From JBCBWG01 sp036804185 (GTDB taxonomy: Bacteria; Pseudomonadota; Alphaproteobacteria; Rhizobiales; Hyphomicrobiaceae), in contig JBHJOC010000031.1 in assembly GCA_050330095.1 (NCBI GenBank), positions 1-40,119 of the forward strand: a stretch of DNA of 40,119 nucleotides, read 5' to 3'. The position numbers and the translations under genes were made by a program. A model generated the notes under the pieces. That model saw only the letters and a list, made by a program, of their open reading frames with translations, made no database searches and was not told the DNA's origin. Positions 30,706-39,447 of the stretch are shown piece by piece (position 1 is the stretch's first letter; each line of letters begins with the position of its first letter).

Positions 30706-33531
30706 ATGCTCGACAAGACTTATAGCCCGGCCACGATCGAGGCGCGGATCTCGCAGCTTTGGGACGCACGGCAAGCATTCAGGGCTGGGCGGCCGGATCG
30801 CCAGAATTCCGCCCCCTACACGATCGTCATTCCGCCGCCGAATGTGACGGGTTCGCTCCACATGGGGCACGCGCTGAACAATACGCTGCAGGATATCCTC
30901 TGCCGGTTCGAGCGCATGCGGGGGCGTGATGTACTCTGGCAGCCGGGCACCGACCACGCTGGAATCGCGACGCAGATGGTCGTTGAACGGCAATTGGCGG
31001 AGCGTCAGGAGCCAGATCGGCGCACGCTTGGCCGGGAACGTTTCCTTGAGCGGGTCTGGGCGTGGAAGGCGCAATCCGAAGGCACGATTACCGGCCAGCT
31101 CAAACGCCTTGGTGCATCCTGCGATTTTTCCCGCGAACGGTTCACACTCGACGAGGGCCTGTCGCGCGCGGTGCTGAAGGTGTTCGTCGAGCTCTATCGG
31201 GCCGGCCTGATTTACAAGGACAAGCGCCTGGTCAATTGGGACCCGAAGTTCCAGACTGCGATCTCTGACTTGGAGGTCATACAGGTCGATGCAAAAGGCT
31301 CCTTTGCTTGGGCGGCCGGTGATCCTGAAAAGCCCTTCGATGCCGGCGCTCTCGCGAAAGCTTTGAAGCGCGACCCGAGCGGGCACTACTATCATTTCCG
31401 CTACCCTCTCAAGGGTGGCGAAAAGGTTCGAATGCCGGCCGCGTTCGACGGCGAGGGCAAGCCCACGGCCTGGGAGGAGCGCGATTACATCGTGGTTGCG
31501 ACCACGCGGCCCGAAACGATGCTCGGCGACACTGCGGTCGCGGTTCACCCGGACGATGAGCGCTATAAGCCGCTCGTCGGAAAGACGGTTGTGCTTCCGC
31601 TCGTGGGGCGCGAGATCCCGATCGTCGCAGACGGCTACTCGGACCCGGACAAGGGCTCTGGTGCCGTCAAGATCACGCCAGCCCATGACTTCAACGACTT
31701 TGAGGTCGGTCGCCGCCACAACCTTCCGATGGTCAATGTCCTTGATCCGTTCGGACTGATCATTGCCGGGGCAGCCGCTGAGGGTGCCTCGATCCCAGAG
31801 GGGTATCTCGGCCTCGACCGGTTCGAGGCGCGCCGCCTGATCGTCGCCGATATGGAAAAGCTCGGGTTGCTCGAGCGGGTCGAGCCCACGACCCACACCG
31901 TCCCGCATGGCGATCGCTCGAACGTTCCGATCGAGCCCTATCTGACGGACCAATGGTATGTTGATGCTGCCACGCTTGCAGGACCAGCGATTGCGGCAGT
32001 CGAGCAGGGCGATACCGTCTTCGTGCCCAAGAACTGGGAAAAGACCTACTTCGAGTGGATGCGCAACATCCAGCCGTGGTGCATTTCGCGCCAGCTTTGG
32101 TGGGGGCACCAAATTCCGGCCTGGTACGGACCAGATGGCGCCGTGTTCGTTGCCGAAACCGAGCAGGAAGCCGCAGAGCACGCCGTTGCATTGGCGCGCG
32201 ATGAAGACGTGCTCGACACGTGGTTCTCGTCAGCGCTCTGGCCGTTTTCGACGCTTGGCTGGCCCGACGAAACGCCAGAACTGAGGCGCCACTACAAGAC
32301 GGACGTCCTCGTCACTGGTTTCGACATCATCTTTTTCTGGGTCGCCAGGATGATGATGATGGGGCTCTACGTCATGAAGGACGAGAACGGCAGACCCGAG
32401 GTGCCGTTCCACACCGTCTATATCCATGCGCTGGTCCGCGACGAGAAGGGCCAGAAGATGTCGAAGTCAAAGGGCAACGTCATAGACCCATTGGAACTGA
32501 TCGATGCCTATGGAGCCGACGCCCTCCGGTTCACATTGGCGGCGATGGCTGCGCAGGGCCGAGACATCAAGCTGTCGCGAACACGCGTCGAGGGCTACCG
32601 CAACTTCGCAACCAAACTCTGGAACGCTGCCCGCTTCGCAGAGATGAACGAGTGCACGCGCGTTGCAGACTTTGATCCGTTGGCCGTTCAGGAAATTGTC
32701 AATCGCTGGATCATCGGCGAGACCGAGCGCGCTGCCCGTGACGTGACCGAGGCGGTCGAGGCCTACCGCTTCAACGAGGCTGCTGGGCGCGTCTACGAGT
32801 TTGTTTGGGGCGAGTTCTGCGATTGGTATCTCGAACTCATCAAGCCAATCCTTAGTGGCTCCGATGCGAAAGGCATCGCCGAAACGCGCGCGACAGTGGC
32901 TTGGGTCTTCGATGAGATCCTGAAGTTGCTCCATCCGTTCATGCCGTTCGTGACCGAGGAACTGTGGGAGCACGTCGCCGAGTACGGTCCGCGACGGGAC
33001 ACTTTACTCTGCCATGCACCGTGGCCAGTGCTGCAAGGCCTCGTGGTGCCCGAGGCCGATGAAGAGATCGGCTGGGTCGCTAAACTGATCAGCGAAATTC
33101 GTTCGGTTCGTTCGGAGATGAACGTGCCCGCAGGGGCCAAGCTGACGTTGAGCCTGATCGGTGCGCCGGCGGCCGTTCGGCTTCGGGCACGCAAGCACGA
33201 GGAGACGATCAGCCGGCTCGCTCGCCTCGATGCGATGCGCTTCGTGGAGAGCGCACCAAAGGGGGCTGCGATCATCGTGGTCGATCAGGTCGAGGTTGCC
33301 CTGCCCTTGGCGGGGATCATCGACATGGGGGCGGAGAAAGCACGGCTCGAACGGGAGATTGAACTGGCGCGCGCCGAGATCGCAAAGATTGACCAGAAAC
33401 TCGCCAATCCCAACTTCGTTATGAAAGCGCCTGACGAGGTCGTCGAGGAGAACAGGGAGCGCAAGGTCGAGTTCACAAGCCAGATCGAGCGTTTCGAGTC
33501 GGCTCTCAAACGGTTGAACGCGGCAGCGTGA
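30706..33531 (+). CDS. valS: Valyl-tRNA synthetase
   Basis: A 941-residue class I aminoacyl-tRNA synthetase that charges tRNA-Val with valine and ATP in the cytoplasm. The HIGH motif appears as HMGH (residues 52-55, in PNVTGSLHMGHALNNT) and the KMSKS motif is exact at residues 584-588. The editing domain lies between them (TRPETMLGDTAV region), then the anticodon-binding domain and a C-terminal coiled-coil arm with EKARLEREIELARAEI. ATG 30706 gives the family-typical MLDKTYSPATIE start; the frame stays open to 30520. No clear ribosome site precedes this ATG, which is unusual for a highly expressed gene. Upstream is a duplicated leader-like element. Confidence 0.97.
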   Translation: MLDKTYSPATIEARISQLWDARQAFRAGRPDRQNSAPYTIVIPPPNVTGSLHMGHALNNTLQDILCRFERMRGRDVLWQPGTDHAGIATQMVVERQLAERQEPDRRTLGRERFLERVWAWKAQSEGTITGQLKRLGASCDFSRERFTLDEGLSRAVLKVFVELYRAGLIYKDKRLVNWDPKFQTAISDLEVIQVDAKGSFAWAAGDPEKPFDAGALAKALKRDPSGHYYHFRYPLKGGEKVRMPAAFDGEGKPTAWEERDYIVVATTRPETMLGDTAVAVHPDDERYKPLVGKTVVLPLVGREIPIVADGYSDPDKGSGAVKITPAHDFNDFEVGRRHNLPMVNVLDPFGLIIAGAAAEGASIPEGYLGLDRFEARRLIVADMEKLGLLERVEPTTHTVPHGDRSNVPIEPYLTDQWYVDAATLAGPAIAAVEQGDTVFVPKNWEKTYFEWMRNIQPWCISRQLWWGHQIPAWYGPDGAVFVAETEQEAAEHAVALARDEDVLDTWFSSALWPFSTLGWPDETPELRRHYKTDVLVTGFDIIFFWVARMMMMGLYVMKDENGRPEVPFHTVYIHALVRDEKGQKMSKSKGNVIDPLELIDAYGADALRFTLAAMAAQGRDIKLSRTRVEGYRNFATKLWNAARFAEMNECTRVADFDPLAVQEIVNRWIIGETERAARDVTEAVEAYRFNEAAGRVYEFVWGEFCDWYLELIKPILSGSDAKGIAETRATVAWVFDEILKLLHPFMPFVTEELWEHVAEYGPRRDTLLCHAPWPVLQGLVVPEADEEIGWVAKLISEIRSVRSEMNVPAGAKLTLSLIGAPAAVRLRARKHEETISRLARLDAMRFVESAPKGAAIIVVDQVEVALPLAGIIDMGAEKARLEREIELARAEIAKIDQKLANPNFVMKAPDEVVEENRERKVEFTSQIERFESALKRLNAAA

Positions 33532-33596
33532 CGATGCCGCTGCTCTGGGTCGTGCGGGTCTTGGTGGTCCACATGGCAGCAGCCGCTGCGAGCTGG

Positions 33597-33737
33597 TACC
33601 GCCGATCAGAAGTCCCTGCACCATCCGCAACGCCCGACGTCCAGGGACGTCTGATCGAAAAGCGGTATAAGATCCAATACGTTGCTCGTACCCTTTGCTT
33701 TCCGTCGTTCGTTTCGGCGTCTGACGCGGGTGACCGA
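33597..33737 (+). promoter_or_regulatory. vWA-side copy of the duplicated leader-like element
   Basis: The partner of 30340-30479, with the same order throughout: TACCGC start, CACCATCCGCAAC, CTGATCGAAAAGCGGTA, GATCCAA, GTTGCTCGTACCCT, TTCGGCG, CTGACG and GGGTGAC. The hairpin arms are weaker here: only the core GCGGTA (33662-33667) still matches TACCGC (33597-33602), and GGTA still matches TACC of 33685-33692. It begins 66 bp after the valS stop and ends about 130 bp before the likely start of the vWA gene. Confidence 0.6.
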
Positions 33738-33870
33738 CGAACTCCGGAAAGCGGGTATAGGCTTAATGCCAAAGCGTTCGAACTCTCTGACACGCTCAAT
33801 CAACGCTGAACTTAAAGAGACACGGATGAGCCCAATATCGCTGATGTTTCCTCGTGACAGAGCCGAATGG

Positions 33871-36800
33871 ATGAAAAACGGTCTGAGGCGAAACGCGATA
33901 GGATTATCCAACTACATCCTTGTTCTTGCGCTAGGCTGGGGCCTGCTGTCCGGCATCATATCAACCCCGGTCTTTGGCCAGGAAACGCCGCGCGTCATGA
34001 TCGTGCTCGACGCCTCAGGCTCAATGCGCGGCCAGATCGGCGGGCGCACGAAAATGGACATTGCCAGAGACACCCTGTCGACGGTGTTGAGTGAAATCCC
34101 GCAAGAGACCGAAATTGGTCTTATCGCGTATGGACATCGCCAGCGCGGGTCCTGCACCGATATTGAAACACTGGTAAGCTTTGGCCCCGCGCGTCGCACA
34201 GTACCGCAAATCTTGAGGGCGAGCCGCGCGATCCGCCCGGTCGGCATGACACCGCTGACCGACGCGGTTCGTCTCGCGGCTGAGGAGCTTACCTACGGGG
34301 AGAACAAGGCGACGGTCATTCTCGTGACCGACGGCATCGAGACGTGCAAGGCCGACCCTTGTGCGCTGGGACGCGAACTGGAGCGCGATGGCGTTGACTT
34401 TACAGCCCACGTCGTTGGCTTCGGGATGACGCGGGATGAAGGCCGGCAGGTCGCATGTCTGGCCGAAAACACGGGTGGGAAATATGTTTCAGCTGATAAT
34501 GCAGACGAGTTGACCGATGCGTTACGGGATTTAGTCAGCCTCGAGCCCGAGCCAGAACCAGAACCTGTCATCCAAGCTCGGACTGTCCATTTCAGCTGGC
34601 GCGACGTCCGCGGCGGTCCACACCTCAATTCTCGTGCATTCAAAATGGATATACGCGCCCTGGATAATGAGGGCGAAGCGCCGACCGACATCAGGCTGTG
34701 GCACCACGAGCGCCCGTATAGCGCCGAGGCGACGATGATGCCCGGGCGGTACGTCGCTCTCGTGCAGCGGCTGGAGGATCGGGGGCGGTCGATCAATGCG
34801 CGGATCGAGTTCGAGGTCGTGCCGGGCCATGAGCCGTTGATCATCGACCGCGTGATCTCTGCCCGCTTGCGCATCGACGGAGTGTTGACCGCGAACGGCG
34901 ATGTCAAAACCCGCAACCTGCACGCGGCACATGGCGGTTCAGACCCGCGCTTCGCGTTCACACTATATCCGGTTGAGAATGGCGCAGTGAGCGTGGCACA
35001 TCCCATCGGCGTCATACACTCGAACGAAATTGCTCTCGCCCCTGGGCACTATCTGGTGCACGGGTCAGCGCCCGGCTTCCGGCGCGAGAAGCTCGTCAAT
35101 GTGCCGCCCGGCGAGACGACCGTGCTGCGCTTCGACTTCGATCTCGCCGAAGTGTTCGTCGAACTCAACGATCGCGATGGCTTCCCGAGAAAGCGCCCGC
35201 TGGATCTCGTGTTCGAGACGATGGAAGGAACAACTTGGAACAACCAGACGCACATCGTTGAAGGCCGTGGCACAAGGAACAACCGTCCAGCACCCTACCT
35301 GCTCCCGACGGGCATGTGGCGGATCAAGTCCTATGATGAGGGTTCACCCCGTCCGGTCGCTGAAACGATCATCGAGGTCTCGCGAACCGATCAACCTATC
35401 ACGCTCAGACTGCGCGATGGGCAAACACCCGATCCAGAGATGCTCAGCCGCTTCGTTGATGAGGCCCGGGTCGGGTGCATCCAGCGGGTTGGCGGCCCAA
35501 GCAACTGTCTCGTCGAAGCAGTGACTCCCGAGCAGATCGACCAGATCTCAGGTGTCGATCCAATAGCTGCCGACCGGGAGCGCGCACGGACAAGCTTTGA
35601 TGGGACCTGGATAACCACGGAAGGCACGATCGCGTTGGTGCGTGAGGGGCGCCGTGTTGTGGGGGAATGGACGGCCCGGAACCAGAACCGAATAGAGGCG
35701 CGGCTGTCCGGCGATCTGCGGACGATCCGCGGCTCGTGGGCCTCTCTCGATGGCCAGAGCGTAGGTCTTTTTGAAGCGAGACTTTCGGACGACGGGACCA
35801 CATTCTCTGGCAGCTGGAGCCGAGATGATCGGCTGCCTAGCGGATCGAGATGGCAGGGACGACGCGTCAGCTACGGCACGCCAGAATTCCGAGATAATCC
35901 GCCGAGCGAAAGCCGCTTTCCCGATAGGCTCGCCAACTCAGCCGGATTCCGAAATTTCATCTCGGAGGTCGAGCGCGAGCCAGACCAGCTCACTCCTGCG
36001 TCCCGCCCAGAACGCCGAACTGACGCATCGGATCCTGGACGCAGGCCCGGCATGGCAGCGCCGCGTCGGGTCGTGGCCGGTTCAAGTGCTACGCGGCAGC
36101 TTGATTTTACCAACGATGCCACTGGCGAGCCTGCATTGTCGATCATCTTCAATGTCGAGGAGCGGCCACAGCGCGGCGTTGTCTTGATGTTTGACCGCTG
36201 GTGCGGCGGCGACGGCTGCCCGGCGACCGAAATGCCGATCCTGGGGCATCCTTTCGCCTTCCAGGTGGTAACGAAAGGCGGCTCCGTCGCAGCCCAAAGC
36301 CCGGATGGCGGTCCATACTTCGCGATCGTGAGTAAAGACCTGTTTGGGGATCGCTCGGTGCCGGCCGGCACCATCAAGCTTTCTGTTGGTCCGACAGAGG
36401 TCGATGCGGACTTGCGCCCCATCGAGGGGACAACGCGCGAAATCGCGACGTTTACGGGGCGGCTCGCTGCAACACCCGCACCCGACGAGCGTGCGACAGG
36501 TGTCAGCGCAGGCGATGACGGCGTGACGCCAGCAGCTGGACCGTCTGGGACGGCCAGCAGTGGCGGCGGTTGGCTGACGCCGGTACGCCCAGCTGCACCT
36601 GAGCCGCCGGGCATGAGTTGCGACGAACTCAAGTCGCGCGTCGCCGAGCTCATGTTCTCGACCAACATTGCACAACAGCAGCTCTTGATCGGCATCGGCG
36701 AGCGCGAGGGCTTCGCTGGCGGCCCGCCAACTGATCCCGCGGATTGTGCGCGGCTCGCCCGTGCCTTTTCTGCCGGCGGGGTCAGAGCCTTTGCCGATGT

Positions 36801-38946
36801 CGCGCCATCGGGCCGACGCTCAGAAGCATCGCCTGAGCCTGCGCCGGCATTCGATCGCCAGCGGTCGACGCAACCTGCTGCTCCAGCCGAGCGGGTCGAT
36901 ATACTGCCGTCGCAGCAGTTGCAGGCAGGCGATCGCAACGACCCGATTTCCCGGACAAGTGTGATCGGTTCGTGGGCAATCGAACGCACGGGCTTCAAGG
37001 CTGTTGTGACGGTTGTCCCGACGAGCGAGCCACCACCCACCGGGTCCTACCCGCAAGTCGACGTGACGATGCACGTCGAAAGCCGGCCGGGAGACGGATG
37101 TCCAAAAGAGCCAGCTTGGCAAGCGATCTGCCGTAACGTGCACCACTACGGCAGCTACGTCGGCCAAGGACAGGTCTCGGCTGGTGCGGTTGTCCCTGGC
37201 AATGCCGGGCGCTATCTGACCGGACAGCTGATCGGTGACGTTATGCTGCCGATCCAGATTTCGTTCGATCGCGGCTCGCTGTGGGTGTCGGTGCCGAAAG
37301 GCGAGGCCTTTGGTGACCTGCCGCGCAGCCCATCGGGCTGGTACAACCTTCGGTTCGCAGCCGTCGATGATCAGGCCCAAGCGTCGGCCGACGGACCCGC
37401 GATCAGCCCGCGTCACAACACCAAACAGGATGGTGTGCAATCAATTGCAGCGTTTCCGGGCGACACCATCTGGGCCGTCATCGAGAATGAAGCTGATATC
37501 GCTCGTATCACCGACAGGGATCGCATCGAGCGATGCCGCCGGGATCCGCGTATCGGTTTTGGCGATGGCGTACTCGTCCATCGCCGCGAGAACCCCAACT
37601 GGCGCCTCGGAATCCAACCGGGACCCGGCAATCCTGGACCGTTCGTGACGCTAAACGTGCGCGAGTGTGATCGTTCCGGCGATCTGATGGAGTGTCTTGA
37701 AAAGCCGATCTCGCCGACGGACGGTCAGCCCATGGCCGACCTCGCCCGCATCTTGCAATTCCGCGTCGAGCCGCATGCGCAGAGTGGTGGCGTTCGTGTT
37801 TGTCCCGTCAACTCGCGTCATCTTGCCGGCGGTCGGCAGTGCGGCATCTTTCTCGCTTGCAGCGACACTGAACTCGATGTGGTGACGCCCGACGGCAACC
37901 TGCTCGATATCGTCACTGAGCCGGTATTCGGCTATCCGCCCCGCATCGCACCTCCATCACAGACCGCCTCGGCCGCACAGAACTCCGAACACGGCGCTGC
38001 GCAATCGCAAACGACCAATGGGGCCAAGTGGTCCTGTCTCTACGTCAATGGCCAGATCGCGCTGGTCAATGACGCGGCGCTACGCAGCGGTCCGACGCGC
38101 AACGAGGCACTGTTCGAGAAAGTCATGCGCACGTTGCGGACCAAAGGCTTCATGCGCGCCGATCAGGCATGGGGCGCCAATCCGCCGACGGATCAAGCAA
38201 CGTGCGACCGGCTTGGCGACGCCATGAGCGAAGCCGGCATTCCTGGTTTCGAGATGCCCAACGCCGGTACGATTTCGTCATGTGGGCATTTGCGGGCGGT
38301 CGGCATGGCCGTCAACCGTCAGTGGGACAAGTTCGGCATCACCCAAGATCAGCGCAACCGTGCCCTTGATCTTCCCGCCAGCCTCGATAATCCCGACTGG
38401 ACGGCCGCACAATGCCGTGCTGTTGGCGAGCACTGGGTGACAATCGGTCTCCCAGGACTCGTTGCCTCGGCCGTCGCGCCGGCACCCGAGAATGCTGCGC
38501 AACCAAAGCGCGACAGGGATGCCCGAAGCCCTGCAACACGTCAGCAACGCGCCGATCCAGGAGCAGCGCGCGCCGTGTCGATCATTCAGGACCTCTACAG
38601 CGAGCATATCCGGCGTTCAAACCTCGGTGGGTCGATTTTCGACAATGTCGAGGTGGCAACGCGCTGGGGCTTCGCTCGACCTGTTGCGACGGCGATCGTG
38701 CGCAACCTCGCCCGAATCGGGTCTGATCCGATCTTCGATGCGCAGGATTTCGAAATCACGCAGCTCAGGGTCACGCTCGATCCAAATCCGGGCCCGGCCG
38801 GTCGCATTGCGGTACTCGCCAATTTCCGCAACTTCGGTAAGCCAACGCGCCTGCGCTACATTTTGCACGACGCAGGACAAGGCCCGGAGATTGTCGATAT
38901 AGAAGCCAAGGGCTGGCACTTGCGGAAGCTCTTGAATTTGCGCTGA
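33871..38946 (+). CDS. Giant exported von Willebrand factor A domain protein, multi-module
   Basis: About 1691 residues. A signal peptide (about 1-36) is followed by a vWA domain (about 40-210) with a complete MIDAS: Asp47-x-Ser49-x-Ser51, Thr127 in GMTPLTDA and Asp154 in LVTDGIETC. After an EPEPEPEP linker come beta-rich modules, including a probable repeated beta-sheet module at about 576-655 (FDGTWITTEG, VVGEWTAR, IRGSWASLDG, FSGSWSRDD). Three Cys-paired helical modules follow: Cys917/959, Cys1389/1445 and Cys1471/1515. The C-terminal domain (about 1568-1691, IIQDLYSEHIRRSN) is DUF3828-like by resemblance. It is probably periplasmic or surface-exposed and metal-dependent in adhesion or assembly. 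ATG 33871 starts the signal peptide; 33826 and TTG 33682 are alternatives. It lies between valS and ftsZ. Confidence 0.85.
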   Translation: MKNGLRRNAIGLSNYILVLALGWGLLSGIISTPVFGQETPRVMIVLDASGSMRGQIGGRTKMDIARDTLSTVLSEIPQETEIGLIAYGHRQRGSCTDIETLVSFGPARRTVPQILRASRAIRPVGMTPLTDAVRLAAEELTYGENKATVILVTDGIETCKADPCALGRELERDGVDFTAHVVGFGMTRDEGRQVACLAENTGGKYVSADNADELTDALRDLVSLEPEPEPEPVIQARTVHFSWRDVRGGPHLNSRAFKMDIRALDNEGEAPTDIRLWHHERPYSAEATMMPGRYVALVQRLEDRGRSINARIEFEVVPGHEPLIIDRVISARLRIDGVLTANGDVKTRNLHAAHGGSDPRFAFTLYPVENGAVSVAHPIGVIHSNEIALAPGHYLVHGSAPGFRREKLVNVPPGETTVLRFDFDLAEVFVELNDRDGFPRKRPLDLVFETMEGTTWNNQTHIVEGRGTRNNRPAPYLLPTGMWRIKSYDEGSPRPVAETIIEVSRTDQPITLRLRDGQTPDPEMLSRFVDEARVGCIQRVGGPSNCLVEAVTPEQIDQISGVDPIAADRERARTSFDGTWITTEGTIALVREGRRVVGEWTARNQNRIEARLSGDLRTIRGSWASLDGQSVGLFEARLSDDGTTFSGSWSRDDRLPSGSRWQGRRVSYGTPEFRDNPPSESRFPDRLANSAGFRNFISEVEREPDQLTPASRPERRTDASDPGRRPGMAAPRRVVAGSSATRQLDFTNDATGEPALSIIFNVEERPQRGVVLMFDRWCGGDGCPATEMPILGHPFAFQVVTKGGSVAAQSPDGGPYFAIVSKDLFGDRSVPAGTIKLSVGPTEVDADLRPIEGTTREIATFTGRLAATPAPDERATGVSAGDDGVTPAAGPSGTASSGGGWLTPVRPAAPEPPGMSCDELKSRVAELMFSTNIAQQQLLIGIGEREGFAGGPPTDPADCARLARAFSAGGVRAFADVAPSGRRSEASPEPAPAFDRQRSTQPAAPAERVDILPSQQLQAGDRNDPISRTSVIGSWAIERTGFKAVVTVVPTSEPPPTGSYPQVDVTMHVESRPGDGCPKEPAWQAICRNVHHYGSYVGQGQVSAGAVVPGNAGRYLTGQLIGDVMLPIQISFDRGSLWVSVPKGEAFGDLPRSPSGWYNLRFAAVDDQAQASADGPAISPRHNTKQDGVQSIAAFPGDTIWAVIENEADIARITDRDRIERCRRDPRIGFGDGVLVHRRENPNWRLGIQPGPGNPGPFVTLNVRECDRSGDLMECLEKPISPTDGQPMADLARILQFRVEPHAQSGGVRVCPVNSRHLAGGRQCGIFLACSDTELDVVTPDGNLLDIVTEPVFGYPPRIAPPSQTASAAQNSEHGAAQSQTTNGAKWSCLYVNGQIALVNDAALRSGPTRNEALFEKVMRTLRTKGFMRADQAWGANPPTDQATCDRLGDAMSEAGIPGFEMPNAGTISSCGHLRAVGMAVNRQWDKFGITQDQRNRALDLPASLDNPDWTAAQCRAVGEHWVTIGLPGLVASAVAPAPENAAQPKRDRDARSPATRQQRADPGAARAVSIIQDLYSEHIRRSNLGGSIFDNVEVATRWGFARPVATAIVRNLARIGSDPIFDAQDFEITQLRVTLDPNPGPAGRIAVLANFRNFGKPTRLRYILHDAGQGPEIVDIEAKGWHLRKLLNLR

Positions 38947-39447
38947 TCGGTGTTTGTCTGCCAAGACCGCGTGAGCACCCCTCCGTCCGGATCGGCCGTT
39001 TAAGACTGCCCGCCGTCGATGGTTCTTGCGATTTCGGTGAAGTCGCCACTCGGTCACCACTTGGGCGAGGCTCAGGCTCCGCCATCCCAGGGGGGTGAGG
39101 CCGAATTGCAAGTCCCCGCATGCCGCCCTCGCCGATGTGCATCAGCGCGATCAGAACTCAGTCGATTCGATTTGGCGTCGAGCGTGGCTTGGCGGTCGCG
39201 ATGCGTGCGCTCTATAGGCATCGGGGATCGGTAGACTGTGTGCCGAATGCGGCGCGCATGCCAAAGCGCGTGTATAAATGCAGCTGATTCGAGTTGTTTG
39301 ATTCGCTCCAACGCTCGGGTGCGGAGAGGCCGCAGAGCGTTGAAGCCTGTCATCGCATGACGACCGCGTGTTGGTTGAGCGTCACCCTCCGATCCTCACG
39401 TTCACAGCAGTCTGCGTGACCGCCCACAACCGACGCCGAGGAGTGCC
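38947..39447. promoter_or_regulatory. ftsZ upstream region
   Basis: About 500 bp without a supportable gene. It contains a strong stem-loop (39310-39343) and less GC-rich parts (TGTATAAATGCAGCTGATTC at 39270-39289) that could hold the ftsZ promoter. No full CtrA box was found; there is one TTAA half-site near 39000. ftsA or ftsQ, the usual upstream neighbours of ftsZ, are absent. Confidence 0.45.
39310..39343. other. 13-bp bulged stem-loop upstream of ftsZ
   Basis: CAACGCTC (39310-39317) pairs with GAGCGTTG (39336-39343), and inside it TGCGG (39321-39325) pairs with CCGCA (39331-39335), with a GGG bulge on the left and a 5-base loop. It lies about 105 nt before the ftsZ ATG. No U-run follows, so a leader hairpin or an operator is more likely than a terminator. 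Confidence 0.6.

Noticed and set aside
30574..32181. 535-codon open frame on the minus strand
   Set aside because: Entirely antisense to valS, whose motifs are unmistakable; Arg-, Asp- and His-rich shadow composition.
33682..33870. Longer start (TTG 33682) for the vWA protein
   Set aside because: The extra 63 residues are basic, come partly from the duplicated element, and would bury the signal peptide. ATG 33871 starts a normal signal peptide.
39072..39353. 93-codon minus-strand frame upstream of ftsZ
   Set aside because: Arg/His-rich, no ribosome site, and it spans the ftsZ leader hairpin.
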